The translations under genes and the position numbers were made by a program. DNA of 64,000 bases, from contig NZ_NESK01000016.1 of the NCBI RefSeq assembly GCF_003063415.1, positions 33,027-97,026 of the forward strand, in the 5' to 3' direction. Under the pieces are notes generated by a model. That model was given only the letters and a program-made list of their open reading frames with translations, had not been told where the DNA came from and searched no databases. This DNA comes from Limnohabitans sp. 2KL-17 (GTDB taxonomy: Bacteria; Pseudomonadota; Gammaproteobacteria; Burkholderiales; Burkholderiaceae_C). This document shows, in pieces, positions 10,048 through 19,730 of the stretch; the stretch's first letter is position 1; the number at the start of each line of letters is the position of its first letter.

Positions 10048-10614
10048 TTGGCATCTGACTCTGAACTCTCGGAATTTCTGAAAAACATGGAAAAAAAGGC
10101 GTTTAAACGCGCCTACTACCATGTCAGAAATGAGGATGCGGCCCTGGATATTCTGCAAGACAGCATGATCAAGCTGTGTACCAACTACGCAGACAAACCT
10201 GTAGCTGAACTTCCATTGCTGTTTCAGCGCATCCTTTCCAACACCATGCTGGACTGGTTTAGACGACAAAAAACCAAAAACGCTCTATTTACCAACCTGA
10301 GCGATTTCGGTTCTGGCAATGACGATGGCGAGTTTGACCTGCTGGAAGTGGCTGGCAACGCTGCGGACAAGTCGAGCTCAGAAAGTGCAGAGGAATGGGT
10401 GGGCCGCCTTCAGACCCTTGAGCAAATCGAAACAGCTGTTATGGCTTTGCCTGCGCGTCAACGAGAAGCCTTCCTGCTGCGTTACTGGGAAGAGCTGGAT
10501 GTTGCAGAGACAGCTGCAGTGATGGGCTGCTCAGAAGGCAGCGTCAAAACCCATTGTTCTCGGGCCATTCAAGCCTTGAGCAAAAACTTGGGAACACAAG
10601 GAATCAGACCATGA
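10048..10614 (+). CDS. RNA polymerase sigma factor (ECF-like)
   Basis: Sigma-70 family factor of about 188 aa with region 2 (about residues 12-85, DAALDILQDSMIKL and DWFRRQ) and region 4 (about 125-180, LPARQREAFLLRYWEELDVAETAAVMGCSEGSVKTHCSRA, a helix-turn-helix). The TTG start at 10048 is chosen because MASDSELSEFLKNMEKKAFKR matches my recollection of Comamonadaceae homologues; an ATG lies 39 nt further in. First gene of a tight operon with DUF3619, DUF3106 and RDD genes, a recurring arrangement in this family. Confidence 0.88.
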   Translation: MASDSELSEFLKNMEKKAFKRAYYHVRNEDAALDILQDSMIKLCTNYADKPVAELPLLFQRILSNTMLDWFRRQKTKNALFTNLSDFGSGNDDGEFDLLEVAGNAADKSSSESAEEWVGRLQTLEQIETAVMALPARQREAFLLRYWEELDVAETAAVMGCSEGSVKTHCSRAIQALSKNLGTQGIRP

Positions 10615-11057
10615 AGAACACCAATCCAACCATTTCTCAAGATATCGATCGCCAAGGTCAGTATTTTTCGCATCAATTGACACTGGCCACCTCGGACTTA
10701 TCCCACGACATTTCCGAACGACTGCGGGTCGCGCGCCAACTGGCATTGGCCCAACGCAAGCCCATGGTGTTGTCACGACTGTCCCAAATAGCCCAGTTAA
10801 ACAGCAACAGCACACTGACCGGCCCCGCTGATGACGGCCTGAATTTATTGAATATCCTGGCATCGTCGCTGCCCATATTGGCTCTGGTTTTCGGTTTGAT
10901 GGCAATCCAGTGGGTCCAACAAGACAGCATCATCTCTGAAATCGCTGCAACCGATTCGGCCTTGCTCACCGACGAATTGCCGCCGGATGCCTACACCGAC
11001 GCAGGTTTTTCGCAGTTTTTGAAGCTGGGTCTCAGCGCCAACACCAAGGACAATTAA
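10611..11057 (+). CDS. DUF3619 family membrane protein, possible anti-sigma factor
   Basis: 148 aa. Polar cytoplasmic N-terminus (residues 1-80), one transmembrane helix (about 82-106, LLNILASSLPILALVFGLMAI) and an acidic periplasmic tail rich in Asp/Glu (DELPPDAYTDAGF). It overlaps the sigma-factor stop by ATGA, so the two are co-translated. Position and single-pass topology are those of anti-sigma factors, but no anti-sigma motif (such as the zinc HxxxCxxC) is present; that role is inference. Confidence 0.8.
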   Translation: MKNTNPTISQDIDRQGQYFSHQLTLATSDLSHDISERLRVARQLALAQRKPMVLSRLSQIAQLNSNSTLTGPADDGLNLLNILASSLPILALVFGLMAIQWVQQDSIISEIAATDSALLTDELPPDAYTDAGFSQFLKLGLSANTKDN

Positions 11058-11060
11058 AAA

Positions 11061-11777
11061 ATGGCAATCCGCTGTCAATCCTGTTCAACCGTGGCCCTGA
11101 AAATGGCCTGCGGATGGCTACTGACGGTCTTATTAGCCTCCATTGGTGCCCAAACACTCCCGCCCGAAGCCTCCAAGCATGCACAGACCGTCGTCAGCAC
11201 CTCTGATGGTCAATCGGTACCGCCGTCGAAAGCATGGCAGCAACTGACCCCCAAACAAAAACAAGCCTTGGCCCCACTCGGTGCCCAATGGGGCGCCCTG
11301 ACGTCGCAGCAGCAAAACAAATGGTTGGCAATTTCCACAAATTTCACCCAACTACCTGTGTCCGACCAAGTCACGATGCACGCCCGAATGGCTAACTGGG
11401 TGAGCCTGAGTCCGCAGCAGCGAAATCTGGCGCGATTGAACTTCAATAAGCTGCAAAATCTGCCAAAAGAAGATAAAAAAGCCAAATGGGAGGCTTATCA
11501 AGCCCTTTCCACAGAGGAAAGACGTTTGCTTACCGCTGGATCCGCCCCCCTTACCAACAGTGCAGCCCCCACGGCAAAGCCTCTGGATGCTCATCGTCAA
11601 GTCCAGACGCCATCTCGGCCTGCCTCTGGTCAGCAGAACTTGCCCACATCCATTGATCGCAAAACCCTTTTGCCTCGCCCGCCTGCCTTGGCTACCCCAA
11701 CACTCACGCCGCCAACCCCGACGCAACCGGGATCCCCGGACACAGCACGTCAAGCCACAGAAACCGCTCCTTCATGA
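11061..11777 (+). CDS. DUF3106 domain-containing periplasmic protein
   Basis: 238 aa, exported or anchored by an N-terminal hydrophobic segment (about residues 16-32). The middle region is helical with repeated W-x-x-LTP-x-Q-type turns (WQQLTPKQKQALAPL, WGALTSQQQNKWLAI, WVSLSPQQRNLARLNF), typical of DUF3106. The C-terminal 75 residues are Pro/Thr/Ala-rich and probably disordered. It lies 3 nt after the DUF3619 gene and overlaps the RDD gene by ATGA. Function is unknown; the sigma-factor operon suggests envelope stress or sensing. Confidence 0.8.
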   Translation: MAIRCQSCSTVALKMACGWLLTVLLASIGAQTLPPEASKHAQTVVSTSDGQSVPPSKAWQQLTPKQKQALAPLGAQWGALTSQQQNKWLAISTNFTQLPVSDQVTMHARMANWVSLSPQQRNLARLNFNKLQNLPKEDKKAKWEAYQALSTEERRLLTAGSAPLTNSAAPTAKPLDAHRQVQTPSRPASGQQNLPTSIDRKTLLPRPPALATPTLTPPTPTQPGSPDTARQATETAPS

Positions 11778-12310
11778 CGACAACAGGCAAGGGCATTTCA
11801 GCCTCCCCGGATCTCTGCGCCCCCTCATTGAATCGCCGCATGGCTTGCTGGCTTTACGAAGGGATGCTCCTGTTCGGGGTGATGGTTTCATCCGGACTGG
11901 CCTATTTCATAGCCGCTTATTGGCTGACAGGCTTGGCGCCCGGCGACATGAATATCCATCCACAACTGAAGTCTGGCCTGCAAGCCATCAGTTTTTTTGT
12001 GCTGGGCTTGTATTTCACCTGGATGTGGCACCGCGGACAAACACTGGCCATGAAAACCTGGCGCATCGGCATCGTGGACAAAGAGGGGCGCCCCATCAGT
12101 CGCAAGATCGCATTCAAGCGCTACGTGGCCAGCTGGCTGTGGTTTATCCCTCCTTTCGCGGCCTCTGCGGCGCTGCACCCGTCAGCCATTGAGCTCTCCA
12201 TGCTGACCCTGGGCTGGGTGGCCGTTTGGGCCCTGCTCAGTCGCCTCCATCCGCAAAAGCAGTTTTTGCATGATGTTTTGGCCGGAACACGGCTGATTTC
12301 AATGCGCTGA
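11774..12310 (+). CDS. RDD family membrane protein
   Basis: 178 aa integral membrane protein. The N-terminal RRMACWLYEGMLLFG segment corresponds to the R-x-x-A...D-like RDD entry, followed by four hydrophobic stretches and the TLAMKTWRIGIVDKEGRPISRKIAFKRY signature between TM segments; the end has the HPQKQFLHDVLAGTRLI motif common in RDD proteins. Transport or stress roles have been proposed for the family; no specific substrate can be assigned. Last gene of the sigma-factor operon. Confidence 0.85.
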   Translation: MTTTGKGISASPDLCAPSLNRRMACWLYEGMLLFGVMVSSGLAYFIAAYWLTGLAPGDMNIHPQLKSGLQAISFFVLGLYFTWMWHRGQTLAMKTWRIGIVDKEGRPISRKIAFKRYVASWLWFIPPFAASAALHPSAIELSMLTLGWVAVWALLSRLHPQKQFLHDVLAGTRLISMR

Positions 12311-12332
12311 CCCCCCACCCGATCGCGCCAAC

Positions 12333-12737
12333 ATGCAAAACCAGCCCCAACAAGAACCCCCGGAAGTCAACCCGCAAAAATCGCGCAAAGGCCTGGACCG
12401 CATCCTGCATGCGGGCGGGTACTCCATCGAAGGCCTGCGCGCGGGCTGGCACGAAACTGCCTTTCGCCAAGAGGCCATCCTGGCAACTTTTCTGGTGCCA
12501 TTGTCATTTTGGCTGGGTCAGAACTGGGTTGAAACCGCCTTGCTGGCCGGTTCGGTCTTGATGGTCATGGTCGTCGAACTGCTCAACACCTCTGTGGAAT
12601 CGGCCATCGACCGCATCGGCCCCGAGTGGCACGACTTGTCCAAGCGTGCCAAGGACATGGGCAGTGCTGCTGTGCTGCTCAGTTTGCTGCTGTGCGCCGG
12701 AATTTGGCTAAGCGCCGTCTGGCATCGATTCGCCTGA
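12333..12737 (+). CDS. dgkA: Diacylglycerol kinase
   Basis: Small inner-membrane kinase (134 aa) recycling diacylglycerol to phosphatidate. The N-terminal amphipathic region is followed by three TM helices; the active-site signature VELLNTSVESAIDRIGPEWH and SKRAKDMGSAAV are intact. The N-terminus (residues 1-20) is charged and proline-rich. Its TGA overlaps the ATG of the next gene (TGATG), indicating coupling. Confidence 0.94.
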   Translation: MQNQPQQEPPEVNPQKSRKGLDRILHAGGYSIEGLRAGWHETAFRQEAILATFLVPLSFWLGQNWVETALLAGSVLMVMVVELLNTSVESAIDRIGPEWHDLSKRAKDMGSAAVLLSLLLCAGIWLSAVWHRFA

Positions 12738-13342
12738 TGGACATGCGCTCAGAAAAATCTGCCCCAGCGTTTTCGATCTGCGTCTACTGCGGCTCCAAAC
12801 CCGGCAACAAGCCAGAATTTGCCCAACTTGCCCTGCAGGTTGGCACCTGGATCGGCTCACACGGTGGCCAGCTGGTTTATGGCGGTGGTCGCAATGGCCT
12901 GATGGGTCTGGTGGCCGAAGCCACCATGGCAGCCGGAGGCACGGTGGTGGGCATCATCCCCAAAGCCCTGGTTGAAAAAGAATGGGCAAACCATGGCTGC
13001 ACTGAACTGCATGTGGTGGACACCATGCATGAACGCAAGCAAATGATGGCCGAAAAAGCCGATGCGTTTTTGGCCTTACCCGGGGGCATCGGCACCTTTG
13101 AAGAGTTGTTCGAAGTCTGGACCTGGCGCCAACTGGGTTATCACGACAAGCCTGTCGGCATCCTCAACAGCCAAGGCTACTACGATGGCCTGATGGCTTT
13201 CATTGGCCAAGTGGTTCAAGCAGGGTTCATGGCCGATTGGCAAACCGAACTGGTCGTTGTAGGTGACGAACCGGAACCTCTATTGCAGCGCTTGGTGGAA
13301 ACAGCGGGCTTTGCACCGGCCGCCAAGGTGGATTTGCTCTGA
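12737..13342 (+). CDS. LOG family protein (TIGR00730), probable nucleoside 5'-monophosphate phosphoribohydrolase
   Basis: 201 aa Rossmann protein with the LOG motifs: ICVYCGSKPG at the N-terminus, GGGRNGLMGLVA, and PGGIGTFEELFEVWTW (PGGxGTxxE). Characterised relatives cleave ribose 5-phosphate from AMP or cytokinin nucleotides; the physiological substrate here is unknown. The ATG at 12737 overlaps the dgkA stop; a second ATG at 12743 is also possible. Confidence 0.9.
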   Translation: MDMRSEKSAPAFSICVYCGSKPGNKPEFAQLALQVGTWIGSHGGQLVYGGGRNGLMGLVAEATMAAGGTVVGIIPKALVEKEWANHGCTELHVVDTMHERKQMMAEKADAFLALPGGIGTFEELFEVWTWRQLGYHDKPVGILNSQGYYDGLMAFIGQVVQAGFMADWQTELVVVGDEPEPLLQRLVETAGFAPAAKVDLL

Positions 13343-13396
13343 CTGGCACCCACAGGGTGCGGTTTGGCCAGTCAAGGCCAAACCAATGGACAGTAC

Positions 13397-13738
<342 letters not shown>

Positions 13739-13770
13739 TTAAATCCTCAAAAGATGATGGCGCGCCAAAT

Positions 13771-15444
13771 TCAGGCGCGAAATTTGTTGGTCATAGGATA
13801 ACGCCAATCCTTGCCAAAACTGCGGTGGGTCACGCGAATGCCCACTGGGGATTGCCGGCGTTTGTACTCGTTGAGCTTGATCTGACGGGTCACCTTCTCC
13901 ACATCGGCCCGCTCAAAGCCGTCAGCGATCAAGGCTTCGACGCCTTCGTCGTTTTCCATGTAGCGGGCAATGATCGCGTCCAGCACCTCGTATTCAGGCA
14001 AGCTGTCCTGGTCTTTCTGGTCGGGTCGCAACTCGGCACTGGGAGGTCGGGTGATGATGCGTTCGGGAATCGGCTGCTTGCCCGTGCCATAAGGGTCATT
14101 CAGATTGCGCCAGCGTGTCAAATCAAAAACCCGGGTTTTGACCACATCTTTGATGACCGCGAAACCGCCCGCCATGTCACCATACAGCGTGCAATAGCCG
14201 GTGGCCATTTCGCTCTTATTGCCCGTTGTCAAAACAATGGCGCCGGTCTTGTTGGACAGCGCCATCAGCAGCGTGCCGCGAATGCGGGCCTGGATGTTCT
14301 CTTCGGTCGCGTCCTCTTTCAGGCCGGCAAACTGGCTTGACAAGGCTTGCCTGAAGCCATCGAACAGCGGGGCGATGGCGATTTCGTCGTAGCGGACATT
14401 CAAACGTTTGACCATGTCCCGCGAATCGATCCAACTGATGTCGGCCGTATAGGGCGATGGCATCATCACCGCGTGGATTTTGTCGGCGCCGATCGCGTCC
14501 ACCGCGATGGCCAGCACCAAGGCAGAGTCAATGCCGCCCGACAAACCCAAAATGGCCTGCTTGAAGCCGTTTTTACCCAAATAATCGCGCACCCCCAGTA
14601 CCAAAGCGTCCCACAACTCGGCATCGGCAGTGGCCAAAGGCACCAAGGCATCGCCCGCAGCGGTCAAATCCACGCCACTCGGGCCGCTCTGAGCCTGCAC
14701 ACTGAGGCGTGCTTCGCGAAAACCTTCTGCCCTGGCCACCACTTGCCCTTGGGAGCTCAAGGCAAAAGACCGGCCTTCAAAAATCACCTCGTCTTGCCCA
14801 CCCACCAAGTGCGCGTAAATCAGCGGCAACCCGCAGTCGGCCACGCGCTCGCGCATGCGCTGTTCACGCTCAGCGCCTTTGCCCGCATGGAAAGGCGAGG
14901 CATTCAGCACCGCCAGCAACTGCGCCCCAGCGTCGCGCACAAGACGGGCAGGCTCTTCAAACCAGGCATCTTCACAAATCAGCAAGCCAACCTGGACACC
15001 TTCGACCTCGAAGACACCCACGCCTTCGCCGGGTGTGAAGTAGCGGCGCTCGTCAAACACCTGGTAATTGGGCAGCTCACGTTTGTCGTAATGGGCCACC
15101 ACCTGCCCTTCGCACAACACCGAAGCACGGTTGTGGCGACGGGTCACCGCCACACTGCGGGTGCGCAGGCCACCACCTTCGGGGTGCCCCACCACCACGT
15201 GCAAGCCTTTTAACCCAGCCAGTTCTCGGGCCACTGTTTTCAAGGCATCATCACAGGCGTCAATGAAGGCAGGGCGCAGCAACAAGTCTTCGGCCGCATA
15301 GCCGCAAATGGACAACTCTGGCGTGATCACCAGGCGCGCACCCTCGGCATAGGCCTGAGCGGCGGCATCGATGATTTTGCGGGCATTGCCCGGCATGTCG
15401 CCGACGACGAAATTGAGCTGGGCCACACAAATTTGGAGAGTCAT
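13771..15444 (-). CDS. nadE: Glutamine-dependent NAD+ synthase
   Basis: Two-domain enzyme (557 aa) making NAD+ from NaAD with glutamine nitrogen. The N-terminal nitrilase-type glutaminase domain shows the triad regions TPELSICGYAAEDLL (Glu), KRELPNYQVFDERRYF (Lys) and GLLICEDAWFEEP (Cys). The C-terminal synthetase has the PP-loop GLSGGIDSALVLAIA and TGNKSEMATGYCTLYGD. It precedes glnB in one operon. The start codon faces the GNAT gene, only 4 nt away from its GTG. Confidence 0.96.
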   Translation of the reverse strand: MTLQICVAQLNFVVGDMPGNARKIIDAAAQAYAEGARLVITPELSICGYAAEDLLLRPAFIDACDDALKTVARELAGLKGLHVVVGHPEGGGLRTRSVAVTRRHNRASVLCEGQVVAHYDKRELPNYQVFDERRYFTPGEGVGVFEVEGVQVGLLICEDAWFEEPARLVRDAGAQLLAVLNASPFHAGKGAEREQRMRERVADCGLPLIYAHLVGGQDEVIFEGRSFALSSQGQVVARAEGFREARLSVQAQSGPSGVDLTAAGDALVPLATADAELWDALVLGVRDYLGKNGFKQAILGLSGGIDSALVLAIAVDAIGADKIHAVMMPSPYTADISWIDSRDMVKRLNVRYDEIAIAPLFDGFRQALSSQFAGLKEDATEENIQARIRGTLLMALSNKTGAIVLTTGNKSEMATGYCTLYGDMAGGFAVIKDVVKTRVFDLTRWRNLNDPYGTGKQPIPERIITRPPSAELRPDQKDQDSLPEYEVLDAIIARYMENDEGVEALIADGFERADVEKVTRQIKLNEYKRRQSPVGIRVTHRSFGKDWRYPMTNKFRA

Positions 15445-15448
15445 ACAG

Positions 15449-16648
15449 GTGCAAGAAAATGTGAGCGTTGATTATGTCACCCGGGTGCTGGATGACCTGA
15501 GTGCCATCGAGCCCAAAGCCTGGGACGATCTGCTCGCGAGGCAGGATGCGCCATCCCCCTTCATGCAGCATGCCTATTTGTCGGCCATGCAGACCAGCGG
15601 ATCGGCTGCGCCCGAGACCGGATGGACCTTGCAGGTGGTCAGCTTGTGGCGGGGCACCCCCGAGGGCCCGACTCTGGCGGCAGCCTGCCCCTTGTACATC
15701 AAGACCAATTCACGCGGCGAATACGTGTTTGACCACGCCTGGGCCGATGCCTATGAGCGCCATGGTCTGGCCTATTACCCCAAGGCCCTGGTGGCCTCGC
15801 CCTTCACCCCAGTGCCCGGCAGCCGCTTGCTGGCCGAATCTCACGCGGCACGGCAAGCCCTGCTGGAAAATTTGCTGGCGCTTTGCCAGACGGAAGAAAT
15901 TCCCTCTCTGCACATTCTGTTTGCCAGTCCGCAAGACCTGCAAGCCTGCGAACAGGCGGGCCTACAGCAGCGCAGCCAGGTGCAGTTCCACTGGCAAAAC
16001 CAGGGATGGCGCGACTTCGATGATTTTTTGGGCAGCCTGACCCAGGAAAAACGCAAAAAAATCCGCCAAGAGCGCCGCAAGGTGCACGAAGCAGGCGTCA
16101 CGTTTCGCGCCGTTCGAGGCACCGACATGACCGACGAAGACTGGGCCCTGCTGTTGCGCTGCTACCAGCAAACCTATTGGGAACACGGCAACGCGCCCTA
16201 CCTGACGCCGGCGTTTTTTAACGCCATGCGCATGGGCATGCCGGGCAACTGGTTGCTCTTTGTGGCCGAACGCGAGGGCCAGCCCATCGCCATCAGCCTG
16301 ATCGGCTTGCACCTTGACGCCCAAGGCCAGCCCGAAGTGGCTTATGGCCGTTACTGGGGGGCGCTTGAACGGGTGGATTGCCTGCACTTTGAAGCCTGCT
16401 ACTACCAGCCGATTGAATGGTGCATTCAACATGGCCTGAAACGTTTTGAAGGTGGCGCGCAGGGCGAGCACAAAATGGCCCGGGCTTTGCTGCCCACACC
16501 CACGCACAGTGCCCATTGGCTGGCACACCCGGCTTTTTCAGAAGCCGTGGCCCGGTTTCTTGAGCGTGAAAAGGCAGGTGTTGACAACTACCTTGAAGCG
16601 CTGCACCAGCACTCCCCCTTGAAAACCCCTCACACATCAGCGCCCTGA
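15449..16648 (+). CDS. FemAB/GNAT-like N-acyltransferase (COG3146)
   Basis: About 399 aa, matching the COG3146 (DUF482, FemAB-like) family: SPFMQHAYLSAMQ, the KIRQERRKV basic helix, and FEGGAQGEHKMARALLPTPTHSAHWL near the C-terminus are family landmarks. Members are cytoplasmic GNAT-fold proteins annotated as putative peptidoglycan-related acyltransferases; the substrate is unknown. GTG at 15449 is preferred since a GGAG site lies 8 nt upstream; reading further back would overlap nadE. Confidence 0.82.
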   Translation: MQENVSVDYVTRVLDDLSAIEPKAWDDLLARQDAPSPFMQHAYLSAMQTSGSAAPETGWTLQVVSLWRGTPEGPTLAAACPLYIKTNSRGEYVFDHAWADAYERHGLAYYPKALVASPFTPVPGSRLLAESHAARQALLENLLALCQTEEIPSLHILFASPQDLQACEQAGLQQRSQVQFHWQNQGWRDFDDFLGSLTQEKRKKIRQERRKVHEAGVTFRAVRGTDMTDEDWALLLRCYQQTYWEHGNAPYLTPAFFNAMRMGMPGNWLLFVAEREGQPIAISLIGLHLDAQGQPEVAYGRYWGALERVDCLHFEACYYQPIEWCIQHGLKRFEGGAQGEHKMARALLPTPTHSAHWLAHPAFSEAVARFLEREKAGVDNYLEALHQHSPLKTPHTSAP

Positions 16649-16649
16649 A

Positions 16650-16686
16650 CAAAAACGCCTGTCTGGCGCAAACCAGGCAGGCGTGT
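16650..16686 (-). terminator. Terminator downstream of ppa
   Basis: Long stem ACGCCTG-T-CTGG / CCAGG-CAGGCGT around CGCAAA, followed on the minus strand by TTTTTG. The rest of the interval 16686-16777 holds no visible gene. Confidence 0.7.
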
Positions 16687-16777
16687 CGTTGCCTCAAAAA
16701 CCCTGTCAGTGGGCGCTGTTGCTTTGCAAATGTCTTGGCATTTGCGTCGGGCTGGTCTGTGCGACCTGCCCGGGAAG

Positions 16778-17314
16778 TCAGGCCTTGGCTTCGTTGTATT
16801 TGGCGATGCCGTCCAGAATTTCCTTGTGCGCAGCGTCCTTGCCCTCCCAACCCACAATCTTGACCCATTTGCCGGGCTCAAGGTCTTTGTAGTGCTCAAA
16901 AAAGTGGGCGATCTGCGACAGGCGCAACTTGTTCATGTCTTCAGGTTTTTGCCAGTGGGTGTAGATCGGCAGGATCTTGTCGATCGGCACAGCCAGCACT
17001 TTGCCGTCTTGCCCGCCCTCGTCTTCCATCAGCAAGATGCCAATGGCGCGGCAGGGTACAACGACCCCTGGAATCAATGGGAACGGCGTGATCACCAGCA
17101 CATCCACAGGGTCGCCATCGCCGGCGATGGTTTTGGGCACATACCCGTAGTTGGTGGGGTAATGCATGGCGGTGCCCATGAATCGGTCGACAAAAATGGC
17201 ACCGGTTTCCTTGTCCACTTCGTACTTGATCGGGTCGGCATTCATCGGGATCTCAATGATCACGTTGAAGGATTCGGGCACTTTCTTGCCTGGGGTGACG
17301 TTGTCGAGGGACAT
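16778..17314 (-). CDS. ppa: Inorganic pyrophosphatase (soluble, family I)
   Basis: 178 aa cytosolic enzyme hydrolysing pyrophosphate from biosynthetic reactions. The metal-binding signature GDGDPVDVLVITP (about residues 65-77) and the YVPKTIAGDG and DKILPIYTHWQ regions are intact. It is divergent from the membrane pyrophosphatase hppA, so two enzymes with the same substrate share one intergenic region: one dissipates the energy, the other stores it as a proton gradient. Confidence 0.96.
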   Translation of the reverse strand: MSLDNVTPGKKVPESFNVIIEIPMNADPIKYEVDKETGAIFVDRFMGTAMHYPTNYGYVPKTIAGDGDPVDVLVITPFPLIPGVVVPCRAIGILLMEDEGGQDGKVLAVPIDKILPIYTHWQKPEDMNKLRLSQIAHFFEHYKDLEPGKWVKIVGWEGKDAAHKEILDGIAKYNEAKA

Positions 17315-17462
17315 CTTTCGGGTCTCTTTGTAAAAAGTTAAGAAAATCGCAAATTGCTAGGGATTAACCCCGATTTTACTTTCACAGGCCTTGCGCATGG
17401 CCCGGCTCTGCCCCTTTAATGAACGGTTGGCCAATCGTTCTCCGGTTTCGGCGGTCGAGGAA

Positions 17463-17494
17463 GCAACGCCGTGGAGGTGCCTCCAGCGCGTTGC
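17463..17494 (+). promoter_or_regulatory. Stem-loop in the hppA 5' leader
   Basis: Outer stem GCAACGC/GCGTTGC (7 bp) and inner stem TGGAGG/CCTCCA separated by a 2x2 internal loop, 36 nt before the hppA ATG. There is no T-run after it, so it is not a simple terminator; it could affect RNA stability or translation. It is the only notable structure in 17315-17530. Confidence 0.5.
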
Positions 17495-17530
17495 ACCTCT
17501 GTTCAGCGACAACCATCGAGGAGTTCAACG

Positions 17531-19600
17531 ATGACAGGAAATTCTGCGCTTATTCTGGCGCTCGTCTGTGGTCTGATTGCCGTGGCTTACGGCATTTGGG
17601 CCCGAGGGTGGATCCTTTCCCAAGATGCCGGCAATGCCCGGATGCAGGAAATCTCAGCCGCCATCCAGGCAGGTGCCGCCGCTTATTTGGCCCGCCAGTA
17701 CAAAACCATCGCCATCGTCGGCGTGGTACTGACCATTCTCATGGGGCTTTTTCTGGATGGCATCACTGCCGTCGGTTTTGTGATTGGCGCCGTCCTATCG
17801 GGCGCTTGCGGTTTCATCGGCATGAACGTGTCTGTGCGGGCCAACGTGCGCACCGCGCAAGCTGCAACAAAGGGCATTGGCCCGGCGCTGGATGTGGCCT
17901 TTAGGGGTGGCGCCATCACCGGCATGCTGGTGGTCGGACTGGGCCTTTTGGGAGTCTCCGGTTTTTACTGGTTTTTGGTGGGCAATGGCAATCTGACACC
18001 CGACAAAAATCTCGCTACCTTGCTCAACCCCTTGATTGGTTTTGCTTTTGGCTCGTCACTGATATCGATCTTTGCGCGTCTGGGCGGCGGCATTTTCACC
18101 AAAGGTGCCGACGTGGGTGCCGACCTGGTGGGCAAGGTAGAGGCAGGCATCCCTGAAGACGACCCGCGCAACCCTGCCGTGATCGCCGACAACGTGGGCG
18201 ACAACGTGGGCGACTGCGCCGGCATGGCGGCCGACTTGTTCGAGACCTATGCCGTGACCCTGATCGCCACCATGGTGCTGGGCGCCCTGCTGATCTCGGC
18301 GGCTCCGGGCCAAGCCGTGCTGTACCCGCTGGCTCTGGGCGCGGTGTCCATCATTGCCTCCATCATTGGCTGTTTCTTTGTCAAAGCCTCGCCCGGCATG
18401 ACCAACGTCATGCCCGCACTTTACAAAGGCCTGGCCATCGCGGGCGCGCTCTCACTGGTCGCGTTTTACTTTGTCACCACTTGGCTCATGCCCGACAACG
18501 CCCTGGGCGGAACGGGCGCACAAATGAAGCTGTTTGGTGCCTGCGCCGTCGGTCTGGTGCTCACCGCTGCCCTGGTCTGGATCACCGAGTTCTACACCGG
18601 CACGCAGTACGCCCCGGTGCAGCACATCGCCCAAGCCTCCACCACCGGTCATGGCACCAACATCATTGCCGGCCTGGGCGTGTCCATGCGCTCCACCGCC
18701 TGGCCCGTGATGTTCGTGTGCCTGGCCATCTGGACAGCGTATGCACTGGCAGGTTTGTACGGGATCGCTGTGGCGGCCACGTCCATGCTGTCCATGGCAG
18801 GCATTGTGGTGGCCTTGGACGCCTATGGCCCCATCACCGACAACGCCGGCGGCATTGCCGAAATGGCCGAACTGCCCAGCAGTGTGCGCGCCATCACCGA
18901 CCCACTGGACGCGGTGGGCAACACCACCAAGGCCGTGACCAAGGGCTATGCCATCGGTTCGGCCGGCCTGGCCTCTCTGGTGCTGTTTGCCGACTACACC
19001 CACAAGCTGGAGTCGTATGGCAAAGCCATCAGCTTTGACCTGTCCGACCCGCTGGTGATCATCGGCCTGTTCATTGGCGGCCTGATTCCTTACCTGTTCG
19101 GCGCCATGGCCATGGAAGCCGTGGGCCGCGCTGCAGGCAGCGTGGTGGTCGAGGTGCGTCGCCAGTTCAAGGAGATCCCCGGCATCATGGAAGGCACCGC
19201 CAAGCCCGAATACGGCAAGGCTGTGGACATGCTGACCAGCGCCGCCATCAAGGAAATGATCATCCCGAGCTTGCTGCCGGTCGTCGTCCCTGTATTGGTC
19301 GGCTTGATTCTCGGCCCCAAGGCGCTGGGCGGTTTGCTGATGGGCACCATCATCACCGGCTTGTTTGTGGCCATCTCGATGTGTACCGGTGGCGGTGCTT
19401 GGGACAACGCCAAAAAGTACATCGAAGACGGCCACCACGGTGGCAAAGGCTCCGAGGCGCACAAAGCGGCTGTGACCGGTGACACCGTGGGAGACCCCTA
19501 CAAGGACACTGCAGGCCCGGCCATCAACCCGCTGATCAAGATCATCAACATCGTGGCGCTTTTGATCGTTCCGCTGGTGATGAAGTTTCACGGGGGATAA
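17531..19600 (+). CDS. hppA: Membrane-bound proton-pumping pyrophosphatase (K+-independent type)
   Basis: Polytopic pump (689 aa, about 16 TM helices) coupling PPi hydrolysis to H+ export. Catalytic loops are visible: [39 protein letters not shown], and DNAGGIAEM...[10 protein letters not shown]. The Lys in GNTTKA (Ala in K+-dependent enzymes) and the following Thr mark it as K+-independent. The C-terminal [18 protein letters not shown] motif is complete. The ATG at 17531 is preferred over upstream in-frame codons: GAGGAG precedes it and [14 protein letters not shown] starts the first TM helix. Confidence 0.96.
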   Translation: MTGNSALILALVCGLIAVAYGIWARGWILSQDAGNARMQEISAAIQAGAAAYLARQYKTIAIVGVVLTILMGLFLDGITAVGFVIGAVLSGACGFIGMNVSVRANVRTAQAATKGIGPALDVAFRGGAITGMLVVGLGLLGVSGFYWFLVGNGNLTPDKNLATLLNPLIGFAFGSSLISIFARLGGGIFTKGADVGADLVGKVEAGIPEDDPRNPAVIADNVGDNVGDCAGMAADLFETYAVTLIATMVLGALLISAAPGQAVLYPLALGAVSIIASIIGCFFVKASPGMTNVMPALYKGLAIAGALSLVAFYFVTTWLMPDNALGGTGAQMKLFGACAVGLVLTAALVWITEFYTGTQYAPVQHIAQASTTGHGTNIIAGLGVSMRSTAWPVMFVCLAIWTAYALAGLYGIAVAATSMLSMAGIVVALDAYGPITDNAGGIAEMAELPSSVRAITDPLDAVGNTTKAVTKGYAIGSAGLASLVLFADYTHKLESYGKAISFDLSDPLVIIGLFIGGLIPYLFGAMAMEAVGRAAGSVVVEVRRQFKEIPGIMEGTAKPEYGKAVDMLTSAAIKEMIIPSLLPVVVPVLVGLILGPKALGGLLMGTIITGLFVAISMCTGGGAWDNAKKYIEDGHHGGKGSEAHKAAVTGDTVGDPYKDTAGPAINPLIKIINIVALLIVPLVMKFHGG

Positions 19601-19617
19601 ACCGAACCAACCCTTCT

Positions 19618-19643
19618 AAGGCCCGCAACTGCGGGCCTTTTTC
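19618..19643 (+). terminator. hppA terminator
   Basis: AAGGCCCGCA / TGCGGGCCTT stem with a short loop and TTTTT, 18 nt after the hppA stop. Confidence 0.85.
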
Positions 19644-19730
19644 GTGGTGCTTGGCCAATTTGGGATGCATGACACCAACCCATGTCCCATGGGTGATTTT
19701 CAAAATGTGCCACAGGTTCACAATGGCGCC

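Noticed and set aside
18452..19591. 379-aa minus-strand ORF opposite hppA
   Set aside because: Gly/His/Gln-rich shadow of the strongly coding plus frame; no domain.
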